64,000 bases of DNA from Cohaesibacter haloalkalitolerans (GTDB lineage Bacteria > Pseudomonadota > Alphaproteobacteria > Rhizobiales > Cohaesibacteraceae), in the NCBI RefSeq assembly GCF_003574655.1, contig NZ_QNUM01000001.1:744001-808000 (forward strand), in the 5' to 3' direction. This document shows, piece by piece, positions 1-9,243 of the stretch (its first letter is position 1; each line of letters starts with the position of its first letter). The notes under the pieces are model-generated. The model ran no database searches. It was given only the letters and a program-made list of their open reading frames with translations, and was not told where the DNA came from. A program made the translations under genes and the position numbers.

Positions 1-1
1 C

Positions 2-322
2 AAGGCCCAGCTCGAGGCCTCCGGCAAGTCTGCCGAGGAAGTGGCTGAACTGGTGCCGCACAAGGTGTTCCCGGGCAACCGTCCCACCTCGCTGCTGTTC
101 TATGACGCGTTGACCCCGAAGATGCTTGGTCGTCTGATTGCGCTTTACGAACACAAGGTGTTCGTGCAGGGCGTTGTCTGGGGCGTCAACAGCTATGACC
201 AGTGGGGCGTCGAGCTTGGCAAGGAACTGGCCAACAAGCTGGCCCCGGCCGTCAAGTCAGCCGAGCGCGGGGAAGGTGACCCGGCCATTCTTGATCGCCT
301 CAAGGCCTATCGCGCCAAATAG
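2..322 (+). CDS. pgi: glucose-6-phosphate isomerase, C-terminal part
   Basis: The window opens inside this gene. The frame is open from base 2 and closes with TAG at 320-322, leaving 106 C-terminal residues of an enzyme normally about 540 residues long. It interconverts glucose-6-phosphate and fructose-6-phosphate in the cytoplasm. The fragment carries the C-terminal family signature: a YEHKVFVQG segment followed by [15 protein letters not shown] terminator hairpin follows 35 bases after the stop, so pgi is probably the last gene of its transcript. The N-terminal two thirds lie outside the window, but the signature is diagnostic. Confidence 0.95.
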   Translation, partial: KAQLEASGKSAEEVAELVPHKVFPGNRPTSLLFYDALTPKMLGRLIALYEHKVFVQGVVWGVNSYDQWGVELGKELANKLAPAVKSAERGEGDPAILDRLKAYRAK

Positions 323-356
323 GCTGCATCCTTCGGCTTTTGATGGCAAAAGATCT

Positions 357-384
357 GCCCGTCGGTATGCTCCGGCGGGCTTTT
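357..384 (+). terminator. rho-independent terminator after pgi
   Basis: A 9-bp stem (GCCCGTCGG with CCGGCGGGC, one G.T pair) with a 6-base loop is followed by CTTTT. It sits just after the pgi stop and before the next gene. Confidence 0.7.
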
Positions 385-455
385 CCTTTGGCGGCTTTAT
401 AGTGGCGGGTTGTCTGAATACCCTGTCAACCGGCAAAATCATGCGGAGGTCCAGC

Positions 456-992
456 TTGAAAGCCTTGATCATTATCGACATGCAGCAGGAAATGCAGTTC
501 CGTATCGAAACGGGGCGGGACTGCGTCAATGGTGATGCGCCAAAGCGGATCGCAGCCCTGGCGTCTGCCTTCCGGCAAAGGGGCCTGCCGGTTGTCCATA
601 TTCGCCATCATGACGACGATCCGCGGTCTTCCATGCATGCCGATGCGGCTGGTTATCCGCCCATGGCCTGCGCCGAAGCGCTTGATGGGGAAGCGGTTTT
701 CATCAAACACACCTCGTCCGCATTTGCTTCGACCGATCTTGAGGCGCATTTGCGCAAGGAGGGCATTGGTGAGCTGGTGGTGACGGGCGCGGTGGCCGGT
801 TTTTGTGTCAACAGCACAGTGAGGGCCGGTGCGGATCTTGGCTTTGCCATGACGGTTGTGCGCGATGCCGTGGTCGGCTTCGATTTACCCGACGCCGGGC
901 TGTCGGCGCAAGTGATCTTCGATGTCACCATGGCGCATCTAGAGTCAGACTTCGCTCGCATCATTGATACCTCTGTTGTGTTGGCTGACTAG
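456..992 (+). CDS. isochorismatase-family cysteine hydrolase
   Basis: A 178-residue protein of the isochorismatase-like (nicotinamidase/N-carbamoylsarcosine amidase) fold. The Asp-Lys-Cys triad is visible: D8 in IIIDMQ, K84 in FIKHTSSAF and C117 in the VTGAVAGFCVNST motif, which also shows the usual non-proline cis-peptide context. I chose the TTG start at 456 because GGAGG lies at 445-449, six bases upstream, and it gives the family-typical MKALIIIDMQ N-terminus. The in-frame ATG at 441 would place the start before that Shine-Dalgarno. Substrate cannot be told; relatives hydrolyse nicotinamide, isochorismate, ureidoacrylate or carbamoyl compounds. It has no partner gene, lying between the pgi terminator and an AEC permease. 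Confidence 0.85.
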   Translation: MKALIIIDMQQEMQFRIETGRDCVNGDAPKRIAALASAFRQRGLPVVHIRHHDDDPRSSMHADAAGYPPMACAEALDGEAVFIKHTSSAFASTDLEAHLRKEGIGELVVTGAVAGFCVNSTVRAGADLGFAMTVVRDAVVGFDLPDAGLSAQVIFDVTMAHLESDFARIIDTSVVLAD

Positions 993-1202
993 AGCCTGCC
1001 TCTGGCTGAGCGGCCCGGCTGTTGCTTCTGCCTCTCAATCCTGTTGACACGGCGGCAGAAAGCGCCGACAAGTCAGCGTTGAAGCTGGCTTGCTCCTGTA
1101 AGGCCCAATTCCGGGGGCAGCCTTGAAGCCTCGCCTGCCTTTGCTCTTCTCTATTCCCGTTCTCCTTTGCTGCCTTTTCAACAGCCTGCCGTATAACGCT
1201 CC

Positions 1203-2156
1203 ATGATCAATATTCTTACCGTCACCCTGCCCATATTTCTGCTCATCGGTGTGGGGTATGTTGCCGCCTATTTCAAGATTGTCGGCGCTGCTGACATTGC
1301 GAGCATTGGCCGCTTTGTGCTCAACATTACCATGCCCGCGCTCATCATCGTGGCGTTCCAGAGCCACCCCATCGGGCAAATCCTCAACTGGACCTATCTC
1401 ATGGCCTACGGCATCGGTGCGGTTGCGACCTTTGGGCTGACAACGCTGTGCGGTGTCTATCTGTTGAAGAAGGATCTCTCCACAAGCGCCATTTATGGCA
1501 TGGGCACCAGCGTGTCCAACAGCGCCTATATCGGCTATCCGGTTGTTTCCGCCATCATCGGTCCGATCGGGGCCATTTGCATGGCGCTGAATTTTCTGGT
1601 CGAAAACATCATCATCATTCCGATGGCGCTGATTTTGGCCGATGCAGGCAGCGGCAAGGGCCAGCGGGTGTCGGTTCTCATTCGCCAGATCCTCTACAAG
1701 CTGACAAAGAATCCGATCATTATCGGCATTGTCATCGGTCTGGCCATTTCCCTGTCCGGCATGACACTGCCCGCACCGGTCAACAAGGCCCTGTCCCTGC
1801 TGGCTGGTGTTTCCAGTCCGACGGCGCTGTTCGTCATCGGCGGCTCACTGCTCGGGCTGCGCCTCAAGGGCATGCGGGGAGATATTGCTCTGGTCTTTAT
1901 CTTCAAGCTTGTTGTCCACCCCTTGATGGCTCTCCTGTCGGTCATGGTGCTTTTCCCGGGCATCGAAAGGGAATTTGCGATTGGGGCGGTTCTGTTTGCC
2001 AGTGTGCCGATGATGAGCGTCTATCCGATTTTCGCCGAAGCCTACCAGTTGGGACAGCGGGCCGCTGCTGCGGTGTTCGTGGCAACGATGCTTTCCTTCT
2101 TCACCATCCCGATTGCAGTCATGGTGGTCCATTTCCTGCTGCCGCTTGGCGGATAA
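1203..2156 (+). CDS. AEC (auxin efflux carrier) family permease
   Basis: A 317-residue inner-membrane protein with about ten hydrophobic segments and the AEC-family layout: an N-terminal helix (TLPIFLLIGVGYV), a conserved segment with GTSVSNSAYIGYPV near residue 100-115, and a C-terminal half repeating the first. The SNSAYIGYP stretch is the family's conserved asparagine/proline crossover region. Bacterial AEC members export or exchange small carboxylates such as malate, malonate or lactate, but substrate cannot be assigned here. No clear Shine-Dalgarno precedes the ATG at 1203. It converges on the ABC transporter operon, and its TAA is followed at once by a 15-base palindrome. Confidence 0.85.
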   Translation: MINILTVTLPIFLLIGVGYVAAYFKIVGAADIASIGRFVLNITMPALIIVAFQSHPIGQILNWTYLMAYGIGAVATFGLTTLCGVYLLKKDLSTSAIYGMGTSVSNSAYIGYPVVSAIIGPIGAICMALNFLVENIIIIPMALILADAGSGKGQRVSVLIRQILYKLTKNPIIIGIVIGLAISLSGMTLPAPVNKALSLLAGVSSPTALFVIGGSLLGLRLKGMRGDIALVFIFKLVVHPLMALLSVMVLFPGIEREFAIGAVLFASVPMMSVYPIFAEAYQLGQRAAAAVFVATMLSFFTIPIAVMVVHFLLPLGG

Positions 2157-2171
2157 CAGTCACGGTGACTG
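2157..2171. repeat. 15-base palindrome between convergent genes
   Basis: CAGTCAC and GTGACTG flank a single central G directly after the stop of the AEC gene and before the convergent ABC ATPase stop. It has no T-tract, so it could be a weak bidirectional 3' hairpin or a protein site. Confidence 0.45.
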
Positions 2172-2196
2172 CGCTTGTCTCAGGCGAGCGGGGTGG

Positions 2197-3837
2197 CTAT
2201 TCGGCTTCCTTGCGACGGCGGGCGATGGTCTTGTGGAGGTCGGGAGCTGCGCCGATGAGGGCGCGGGTGTAGGGCTCGCGCGGGTTCTGGAAGATGGCCT
2301 CGGTGCGGCCCCGTTCGATGATCCGGCCACGATACATGACCATGATCTCGTCGGTCACGGAGCGCACGACGGAGAGGTCGTGGCTGATGAACAGGTAGGA
2401 CAGGTCCAGCCGGTCGCGCAGGTCGGTGAAGAGATCGAGGATCTGGGCGCGAATGGAGACGTCGAGCGCCGAGACCGGTTCGTCGGCGATGATGATCTTC
2501 GGCCTGGTGATCAGCGCTCGTGCGATGGCAATGCGCTGTCGTTCACCGCCGGAGAACTCGTGCGGGAATTTCTCGGCGTCGTCCGGTGTCAGGCCCACCT
2601 GCTGAAGGCTGGTGGCGATGCGTTCGTCGCGTTCTTCACGGCTGATGTCCTTTCGGCACAGATAAAGCGGCTCGGCGACCGAGCGACCGATCTTGTGGCG
2701 CGGATTGAAGGAGCCGTTGGGGTCCTGGAAGACGATCTGGATGTCCCGGCGCACCTTGCGCAGGTCGGACTTGTTGGCCGAATAGGGATCATGCCTGCCG
2801 ATGTGAACGGAGCCTTCTTGTGGGGCATCGAGTCCGAGCAGGGTACGGGCAAGGGTCGACTTGCCACAACCGGATTCGCCAACCAGACCGATGCTCTGCC
2901 CCTTGTGGATCGTCAGGTCGACACCATCAACAGCGCGGGTCGCTCTTCTTTCCAGATAGGGGAACTGACGCGGCAGGGGATAGGTTCGCACCACGCTATG
3001 CGCACTGAGGATCGGGGCGACAGCGGCCAGTGACGGATCGTCGCCGAACAGCGGCGGCTTCTGGCGTTTGGGCTTGTGGGTCGAGGATTCGAACAGCCGG
3101 ATGCTGTAGGGATGGGCGAGGCTGTCGAATAGCTGCGGCAACGGACCCTGCTCGACGATGCGGCCCTTTTTCATGATGGCAATCGAATTGGCCATGTCGG
3201 CCACGACGGCCAGATCGTGGGAAATCAGCATCAGTGCCGACTGGTCCTCGCTCATCAGGTCCTTGAGCAGGCGCAGGATCTCGGCCTGTGAAGTCACATC
3301 GAGCGCCGTGGTTGGCTCGTCGGCGATGATGAGGTCCGGCTTCATGGCGATGGCCATGGCGATGACCACCCGCTGGCGCTGCCCACCCGAAAGCTGGTGA
3401 GGGAAACGGCCCGGCGAGATCTGGTCGGGGTCGAGGCCCACGCGCTGCAACTGGCGTCGCGCCAGCCCTTCGGCCTCGTGGCGGGTGACGGCACTGTGCA
3501 GGAGGATGCATTCCTCCACCTGTGCCCCGATGGGTTTGAGCGGATTGAGAGCGGTCATCGGCTCCTGAAAGACCATGCCCATCAGGTTGCCTCGCCGCTT
3601 GCAAAGCTGCCGCTCGGGCAGATCGACCAGATTTTCTCCGGCCAGGTGGATCGAGCCGGCAAGGTGGCTCTGGCGCGGCAGCAGCTGCATGATGGACAGC
3701 GCCGTCAGGCTCTTGCCAGAGCCGGATTCGCCGACCAGCCCGAGGCATTGGCCGCGTTCAAGCGAGAAGGAGATGTTCTGCAGGATCGGCTTGTCGCCAA
3801 TGGTGAGGCTGACATTGTCCAGCGTGAGGAGACTCAT
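2197..3837 (-). CDS. peptide-type ABC importer, double ATP-binding protein
   Basis: A 546-residue cytoplasmic ATPase with two complete ABC domains in one chain, as in GsiA and YejF. Domain 1 has Walker A GESGSGKS near residue 38 and signature LSGGQRQR followed by IIADEPTTALD. Domain 2 has GESGCGKS near residue 310, FSGGERQR and IIADEPVSALD. OppD/F-type C-terminal segments follow each domain (AHPYS and REPYTRALIGAAP). It energises the two permeases encoded just upstream on the same strand. The start at 3837 overlaps the permease stop by four bases (ATGA), indicating translational coupling. An in-frame extension to 4017 exists but would read through the permease gene. Substrate is probably a peptide or peptide-like molecule. 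Confidence 0.93.
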   Translation of the reverse strand: MSLLTLDNVSLTIGDKPILQNISFSLERGQCLGLVGESGSGKSLTALSIMQLLPRQSHLAGSIHLAGENLVDLPERQLCKRRGNLMGMVFQEPMTALNPLKPIGAQVEECILLHSAVTRHEAEGLARRQLQRVGLDPDQISPGRFPHQLSGGQRQRVVIAMAIAMKPDLIIADEPTTALDVTSQAEILRLLKDLMSEDQSALMLISHDLAVVADMANSIAIMKKGRIVEQGPLPQLFDSLAHPYSIRLFESSTHKPKRQKPPLFGDDPSLAAVAPILSAHSVVRTYPLPRQFPYLERRATRAVDGVDLTIHKGQSIGLVGESGCGKSTLARTLLGLDAPQEGSVHIGRHDPYSANKSDLRKVRRDIQIVFQDPNGSFNPRHKIGRSVAEPLYLCRKDISREERDERIATSLQQVGLTPDDAEKFPHEFSGGERQRIAIARALITRPKIIIADEPVSALDVSIRAQILDLFTDLRDRLDLSYLFISHDLSVVRSVTDEIMVMYRGRIIERGRTEAIFQNPREPYTRALIGAAPDLHKTIARRRKEAE

Positions 3838-4733
3838 GATGCCTTGCTCCCGCCGATGTCGAGGCTCGAACGTACCTTGGGATCGAGCATGTCGCGCAGG
3901 CCGTCGCCGAGAAGATTGAGGCCGAGCACGGTGAGGATGATGGCCATGCCGGGGATGATCGCCAGTTGCGGCGCCATCATCAGCCAGGTCTGCGCCTCGG
4001 CCAGCATCTTGCCCCAACTGGGCATCGGCGGCTGGGTTCCAAGCCCGACATAGGACAGGCCCGCTTCGGCCAGAATGCCGAGTGAGAACTGGATGGTACC
4101 CTGCACGATCAGCAGATTGGCGATGTTGGGCAGGATATGCTCAATGGTGATGCGGACCGAGCCCTTGCCGGACAGACGGGCCGCAAGGATGAATTCCCGC
4201 GTCCACAGACTGAGGGCTGCGCCTCGGGCAAGGCGGGCAAAGACCGGGATGTTGAAAATGCCGATGGCGACGATGGCATTGATTGCGCCGGGGCCTGCCA
4301 GCGCCGTGATCATGATGGCCGAAATGATCGCCGGGAAGGCAAAGATGAAATCGCCCATGCGCATGATCGCTTCGTCCAGCCAGCCGCCCTTGGCAGCTGC
4401 CCAGCTGCCGAGCGGCACGCCGAGGCCTGCACCGATGCCCACCGCTACAAGGGCCACTGCAATGGAATTGCGGGCACCGAGCATGATCATCGAGAAGAGA
4501 TCATGGCCATAATGGTCGGTGCCAAGCCAATGGCTGGCACTGATCGGTTTCAGCCGTTCGGCAATGTTGACCGACAGGGCGTCATGGGGTGTCCAGACGA
4601 AGGAGGTGAGGGCCATGGCGATGAAAAACAGCGTGATGATGCCGCCGATCACGAAAGAGGGCGAATGCATGCCCTTGGCCAGAAAGCTGCGGTATTTGTG
4701 GGCATCGGTGGAGAAGAGATGGGGTCTGGTCAT
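3834..4733 (-). CDS. peptide-type ABC importer permease (DppC-like)
   Basis: A 299-residue inner-membrane permease of the DppC/OppC/GsiD type. It has an N-terminal helix after about 28 cytoplasmic residues (SPSFVIGGIITLFFIAMAL), the HWLGTDHYGHDLFS motif of DppC-type subunits near residue 70-83, five further hydrophobic segments, and the ATPase-contact EAA loop around EFILAARLSGKGSVRI. It pairs with the DppB-like subunit encoded just upstream, sharing one base with it (TGATG), and overlaps the downstream ATPase by four bases. The three genes therefore form a tightly coupled unit behind the binding-protein gene at 5784-7271. Confidence 0.93.
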   Translation of the reverse strand: MTRPHLFSTDAHKYRSFLAKGMHSPSFVIGGIITLFFIAMALTSFVWTPHDALSVNIAERLKPISASHWLGTDHYGHDLFSMIMLGARNSIAVALVAVGIGAGLGVPLGSWAAAKGGWLDEAIMRMGDFIFAFPAIISAIMITALAGPGAINAIVAIGIFNIPVFARLARGAALSLWTREFILAARLSGKGSVRITIEHILPNIANLLIVQGTIQFSLGILAEAGLSYVGLGTQPPMPSWGKMLAEAQTWLMMAPQLAIIPGMAIILTVLGLNLLGDGLRDMLDPKVRSSLDIGGSKAS

Positions 4734-5686
4734 CAGCTCATCTGCCTCCGGTGCAGGCGCGGGTCGATCAGGGCATAGGTGATGTCAACGAGGAAGTTGA
4801 CGAAGATGACCGTTGCCACCAGTAGCATGATGATTGCCTTGACGGTGATCAGGTCGCGCTGGTTGATGGCCTGAAACACCAGTCTGCCGAGGCCGGGCAG
4901 GGAGAAGACATTCTCGATGATGACCGTCCCGGCAAGCAGAAAGGAAAACTGCAGTCCCATGATGGTGATGACAGGGATGAGGGCGTTGCGCAGACCATGC
5001 CGGGCAAGCGTCTGGCGCAGGTTGAGGCCCTTGGCGCGGGCGGTGCGCATGTAGTCTTCATGCAGCACCTCCAGCATCGAGGAGCGCATGATGCGCACGA
5101 GGATCGATGCCTGAGGCAACGCCAGCGCGATGGCGGGCAGCAACAGGGCCTTCAGCGCCGGGCCTGCGCCCTCGCTCCAGCCGGGGAAGCCACCGGAAGG
5201 GAACCAGTGCAGCGTCACTGCGAACACCAGCACCAGCAGCATGGCGAACCAGAAATTGGGAATGGCGATGCCGATCTGTGTCGCCCCGATCAGGCTGACA
5301 TCGGGCCAGCGGCCATGGGTGCTGGCAGCCAGAATGCCAAGCGGCAGGGCGATCAGGGTGGAGAGGGCCAGTGCCATCAGCGCCAGCGGCAGGGAGATGG
5401 TCAGCCGTTCGCCGATCAGTTCGGTCACCGGCACCGAATAGGTGTAGCTGACCCCGAAATCGCCCTGCAGCATGCCGACGATCCAGTGCCAATAACGGGT
5501 GACGAGGGGTAGATTGAGGCCCAGCTGTTCACGCAGGGCGGCCAGCGTGTCTGTCTGTGCATTGATGCCGAGGATCAGTTGAGCCGGATCACCGGGCAGG
5601 ATCTCCATGACCGAAAAGATGAAAAGCGAAGCAGCCGCAAGCGTTACACAAAGGGAAGCAAAGCGGCGCAGGGAGTAGATGATCAT
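4733..5686 (-). CDS. peptide-type ABC importer permease (DppB-like)
   Basis: A 317-residue inner-membrane permease of the DppB/OppB/GsiC type. The N-terminus (SLRRFASLCVTLAAASLFIFSVMEILPGDPA) shows the typical first helix followed by the PGDPA motif. The EAA loop is at DYMRTARAKGL and the C-terminal region ends with NFLVDITYALIDPRL, both characteristic. It makes the translocation channel with the DppC-like partner. It lies 97 bases after the binding-protein gene, separated by a strong 12-bp hairpin that probably sets lower expression for the membrane and ATPase parts. Confidence 0.93.
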   Translation of the reverse strand: MIIYSLRRFASLCVTLAAASLFIFSVMEILPGDPAQLILGINAQTDTLAALREQLGLNLPLVTRYWHWIVGMLQGDFGVSYTYSVPVTELIGERLTISLPLALMALALSTLIALPLGILAASTHGRWPDVSLIGATQIGIAIPNFWFAMLLVLVFAVTLHWFPSGGFPGWSEGAGPALKALLLPAIALALPQASILVRIMRSSMLEVLHEDYMRTARAKGLNLRQTLARHGLRNALIPVITIMGLQFSFLLAGTVIIENVFSLPGLGRLVFQAINQRDLITVKAIIMLLVATVIFVNFLVDITYALIDPRLHRRQMS

Positions 5687-5721
5687 GGCAATGGGCTGCT
5701 ATCTGCCGGGCATGGTAATGC

Positions 5722-5756
5722 GAAAAAGGGTATGGCAGAGAGCATCTGCCATACCC
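5722..5756 (-). terminator. intercistronic hairpin/attenuator between binding protein and permease
   Basis: A perfect 12-bp stem (5728-5739 with 5745-5756), a 5-base loop, and a run of five T on the minus strand at 5723-5727. Its place between a periplasmic binding-protein gene and its permease genes suggests partial termination or 3'-end protection, a common way to over-express the binding protein. Confidence 0.75.
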
Positions 5757-5783
5757 GCAGGTCTTTTAAACCGAATTCACCGG

Positions 5784-7271
5784 TTAGTCCATCCATTCTA
5801 CGGCAGTCAGGTCATTGGCCTGAATGGGGGCATTTGCCCACAGGCCCTTGATCTTGGCGTTCCAGACGCCGGTCTTGGCGAGCTGGAACAGGAAGCCGTT
5901 GACCGCATCGCCATTGAGCTTCTTCTGGGCCTGATGCAGCAGTTCCGTGCGTTCGGCATCATCTGCCGTCGCGTTGAGCTTTGCGATGATGGCGTTGAAC
6001 TCTTCGTTCTTGTAGTTAAAGTAATAATCGTCGCGGGCATAGATGCCGATGTCCATCGGCTCGGTGTGCGAAATGATGGTCAGATCATAGTCCTTGCCCT
6101 TGAAGACATTGCTCAGCCACTGGGCCCATTCGACGTTGATCAGTTCAAGCTCGATGCCAACCTTCTTCAGGTCCGAGGCGATGATCAGGCCCGAGCGACG
6201 GGCATAGTCGGTTGGTGGCAGAAACAGGCGGGCCTTGAAGCCGTTTTCCAGCCCGGCTTCCTTGAGCAGCGCCTTGGCCTTTTCCGGATTGTAGTCATAG
6301 ACATGGGACAGGTCGAGATAGGCCGGATTGTGGGGCGCGAAGTGGGAGCCGATGAGGGTGCCGTAGCCGAACATGGCGCCATCGATCAGCGACTGGCGGT
6401 CGATGGCATAGGCCAGCGCCTTGCGGACGCGGATGTCGTCAAACGGTTTGACGCCATTGTTGGTGGCCAGAATGGTTTCCCCTTCGGTGGTGCCGATGAC
6501 AACCTTGAAGCGCGGGTCATTCTCGAACTGGGGCAGCATTTCCGGTGCCGGGAAGATCGGGAAGGCGTCCACATCGCCAGCCATCAGGGCGGCAAGGCTG
6601 GCTGCCGCGTCGGCAACGATCTTGAAGGTCGCCTTTTCCAGTTTTGCAGGGGTTCCCCAATAGTCCGGGTTCCTCACGAGGGTGATGGAATCGCCCTTGA
6701 CCCACTTGTCGAGCTTGAACGGGCCGGTGCCGACCGGTTTGCTCTTGTTGGTGTCTGCGCTCTCGGGGGCAACCATGACGGCGTCGCCCCAACCAAGATT
6801 GAACAGCATGGCACCGGTCGGGCGCTTCAGCGTCATCTCGACGGTGTATTTGTCCTTGGCGGTGACGCTATCGATCGGCTCGAACAGGGCCTTCTGGGCG
6901 TTGACGGAGTTTTCGCCACGGGCGCGGTCGAGCGAGAAGACCACGTCCTCCGCATCAAAATCGCTGCCATCGTGGAACTTGACGCCCTGATGCAGCTTGA
7001 AGTCATAGGTCAGGCCGTCGGCCGAGATGGTCCAGCTTTCCGCCAGCGCGGGCTGAACCGAGCCATTTTCGTCGATGCGCGTCAGGCCTTCGAAAATGTT
7101 GGCGTAGGTGATCTCGTCAATGGCCGCAGCGGCACCTGCCGTCGGGTCCAGATGCGGGGGTTCGAGGCGAACACCCAGAATGATGTCGTTGCGTGCAGCT
7201 TGTGCGCCTGCCGTCATGAGCGTTGCCGCCATCGACAGGGCCAGAGCCCATTTGGTTGCTGATTTCATCAT
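5784..7271 (-). CDS. periplasmic peptide-type solute-binding protein (SBP_bac_5)
   Basis: A 495-residue extracytoplasmic binding protein. Residues 1-25 are a Sec signal peptide (two lysine/arginine-containing residues, a hydrophobic stretch ALALSMAATLMTAGA, cleavage near AQA-A). The mature part starts with the family layout LEPPHLDPTAGAAAAIDEITY, followed by FEGLTR and the conserved YDFKLHQGVKFHDGSDFDAEDVVFSLDRA segment typical of DppA/OppA proteins. It captures the ligand for the importer encoded downstream. The ligand is unknown; relatives bind di- or oligopeptides, glutathione, nickel chelates or opines. It has its own promoter region between 7272 and the terminator at 7487-7514. Confidence 0.93.
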   Translation of the reverse strand: MMKSATKWALALSMAATLMTAGAQAARNDIILGVRLEPPHLDPTAGAAAAIDEITYANIFEGLTRIDENGSVQPALAESWTISADGLTYDFKLHQGVKFHDGSDFDAEDVVFSLDRARGENSVNAQKALFEPIDSVTAKDKYTVEMTLKRPTGAMLFNLGWGDAVMVAPESADTNKSKPVGTGPFKLDKWVKGDSITLVRNPDYWGTPAKLEKATFKIVADAAASLAALMAGDVDAFPIFPAPEMLPQFENDPRFKVVIGTTEGETILATNNGVKPFDDIRVRKALAYAIDRQSLIDGAMFGYGTLIGSHFAPHNPAYLDLSHVYDYNPEKAKALLKEAGLENGFKARLFLPPTDYARRSGLIIASDLKKVGIELELINVEWAQWLSNVFKGKDYDLTIISHTEPMDIGIYARDDYYFNYKNEEFNAIIAKLNATADDAERTELLHQAQKKLNGDAVNGFLFQLAKTGVWNAKIKGLWANAPIQANDLTAVEWMD

Positions 7272-7486
7272 GTTTGATTATCTCCGACCGTCTTCTTCTC
7301 TGGTCCGGTTGGCTCTGTTGGCCGTTCCGGCTGGCTTCTTTACGGATCGTCGAGCCATCGGCTGAAAGCTCGCTGATCGCTCCCCCCTTTTGTTGCGGCG
7401 CTTTATGGCACAGCATGCGGCCAGAGGCAGCCATGACTTCCGTCGCATTCGGTTGTTCCGAAATGTCGTCAGAGACTGATAGCACA
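7272..7486. promoter_or_regulatory. leader region of the ABC binding-protein gene
   Basis: These 215 non-coding bases lie between the terminator of the upstream ThDP gene and the binding-protein start. They should hold the ABC operon promoter. A GGAG about ten bases before the ATG is visible; I recognise no promoter boxes or operator with confidence. Confidence 0.4.
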
Positions 7487-7514
7487 AAAAAGGGGACACA
7501 GTGGCCCCCTTTTT
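7487..7514 (-). terminator. terminator after the ThDP enzyme gene
   Basis: AAAAAGGGG pairs with CCCCTTTTT around a 10-base loop, and a T-rich flank follows on either strand. It lies 62 bases after the stop of the minus-strand gene at 7576. Confidence 0.8.
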
Positions 7515-7575
7515 CGCAAAAATCGTGTCTTGTGGCCTCTCACAGGTCTGCGATGGGCCAACACCTGACCAAAAG

Positions 7576-9243
7576 TCAGCTTTTGGTGCGGAAATCCGTG
7601 ATGGTTTTCACCGGCGTCAAAGCCTCGGGATCGGTGATGATCTCGATGAGCGCCGGACCGTTATGCGCCATCATGCGGGCAAAGGCTGCCGGGAACTCAT
7701 CCGTCTTGAGGACCTTTTCCGCGTGGCCGCCCATTGCCGCCGCCATGGCCGCAAAGTCCGGGTTGCGAAGGGCCGTGCCAGAGATGCGGGTCGGATATTC
7801 GCGTTCCTGATGCATGCGGATGGTGCCATACATGGAGTTGTTGACGACAATCACCTTGATGGGCGCGCCTTCCTGTGCGGCGGTGGCAAATTCCTGACAG
7901 GTCATCTGGAAACAGCCGTCACCGGCAAAACAGATGGCGGGGCGGGCAGGATCCTGAATGGCTGCTGCCACCACGGCAGGCATGCCATAGCCCATGGAGC
8001 CGGAGGTGGGGGCCAGTTGGGTGCGCCAGCCACGATATTTGATGAAGCGGTGCAGCCAGATGGCATAGTTGCCTGCGCCGTTGGTGAAGACCGTATTGTC
8101 CGGCGTGTTGGCCTCCACATGCTTCATGATTTCGGCCATCTGGACGTCACCGGGCAACTTGCGCGCCGGAATGGCGCTGAAGGCCTGATAGCCCGCGTTG
8201 GCCTCCTTCACCCACGCACTGTCGCCGGTCTTGCGGATCCTGCCGAGAGCGCCGAGCATCAGGGCCATGGTTTCATGGCGGGCCGCAATGGCAAGGGCAG
8301 GCTGGTAGACGCGTCCCAGCTCTTCCGGATCGGCGTGGATGTGGATCAGCGTCTGGCTGGGAACAGGGGTCTTGATGAGGGTGTAGCCGGAGGTGGTCAT
8401 TTCGCCAAGGCGAGCCCCCAGAACGATGAGGACGTCGCTCTGCTTGATCCGGGCCGCGAGGGCCGGGTCGATGCCGATGCCCACGTGACCGGCAAAGTTC
8501 GGGTGGGTGTTGGGGAAATAGTCCTGACAGCGGAAGGAGGTGCCGACGGGTATGCCATTCTGTTCGGCAAACAGGGTCACGGCCTGCCTGGCCTTCTCAG
8601 ACCATCCGCCACCGCCGATGATCATGAACGGGCGCTCGGCTTCCGAGACCAAATCCTCCAGCTCGCGCATGGCTTCGGCTGACGGGGCGCTGTCCGCCGG
8701 TTTTGCCTTTGCAGGCAGAACCGCAGGCTTTTCAATCTCGGTGACCAGCATGTCTTCCGGCAGGGCCAGAACGACCGGGCCGGGTCGGCCGGAGAGGGCC
8801 GTGCGATAGGCGCGGGCGACATATTCGGGGATGCGGGCGGCGTCATCAATCTGGGCGACCCATTTGGCCATCTGGCCGAACATGCGGCGATAGTCGATCT
8901 CCTGAAAGGCCTCGCGTTCGATCTGGTCGCTGGCGACCTGACCGATGAACAAGATCATCGGGGTGGAATCCTGAAAGGCCACATGCACACCGGAGCTGGC
9001 GTTGGTGGCGCCAGGACCTCGGGTGACCATGCACAGGCCGACCTCGCCGGTCAGCTTGGCCCAGGCATCGGCCATCATCGAGGCGCCGCCTTCCTGACGG
9101 GCGTTGACGTAGCGAAGGGTCGGAGCGTCGTAGATGGCGTCAAGGACTGAAAGATAGCTTTCCCCCGGTACGCCGAAAATGGTTGAGGCACCCTGTTCTA
9201 CGAGGCAGTCCACCAGAAGGGTTGCGCCTGTTGTCAGCGTCAT
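7576..9243 (-). CDS. thiamine-diphosphate-dependent enzyme, acetolactate-synthase-like
   Basis: A 555-residue cytoplasmic enzyme of the ThDP superfamily. The N-terminal pyrimidine-binding domain has the catalytic glutamate E51 in ARQEGGA, followed by the conserved TRGPGATN stretch. The middle domain covers roughly 190-330. The C-terminal PP domain has the ThDP motif beginning AGDGCFQM and ending about 26 residues later at VVNN. Such proteins are often labelled acetolactate synthase, but no ilvH regulatory subunit is adjacent and the family includes decarboxylases and carboligases with other substrates, so the reaction is not assigned. It follows gcdH on the same strand with a 184-base gap and ends at its own terminator. 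An AAGGA lies about nine bases before the ATG. Confidence 0.85.
   Translation of the reverse strand: MTLTTGATLLVDCLVEQGASTIFGVPGESYLSVLDAIYDAPTLRYVNARQEGGASMMADAWAKLTGEVGLCMVTRGPGATNASSGVHVAFQDSTPMILFIGQVASDQIEREAFQEIDYRRMFGQMAKWVAQIDDAARIPEYVARAYRTALSGRPGPVVLALPEDMLVTEIEKPAVLPAKAKPADSAPSAEAMRELEDLVSEAERPFMIIGGGGWSEKARQAVTLFAEQNGIPVGTSFRCQDYFPNTHPNFAGHVGIGIDPALAARIKQSDVLIVLGARLGEMTTSGYTLIKTPVPSQTLIHIHADPEELGRVYQPALAIAARHETMALMLGALGRIRKTGDSAWVKEANAGYQAFSAIPARKLPGDVQMAEIMKHVEANTPDNTVFTNGAGNYAIWLHRFIKYRGWRTQLAPTSGSMGYGMPAVVAAAIQDPARPAICFAGDGCFQMTCQEFATAAQEGAPIKVIVVNNSMYGTIRMHQEREYPTRISGTALRNPDFAAMAAAMGGHAEKVLKTDEFPAAFARMMAHNGPALIEIITDPEALTPVKTITDFRTKS

Noticed and set aside
5679-7262. Plus-strand frame of 527 codons opposite the binding protein
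   Set aside because: Antisense shadow of a gene with signal peptide and SBP_bac_5 motifs; no recognisable domain of its own.
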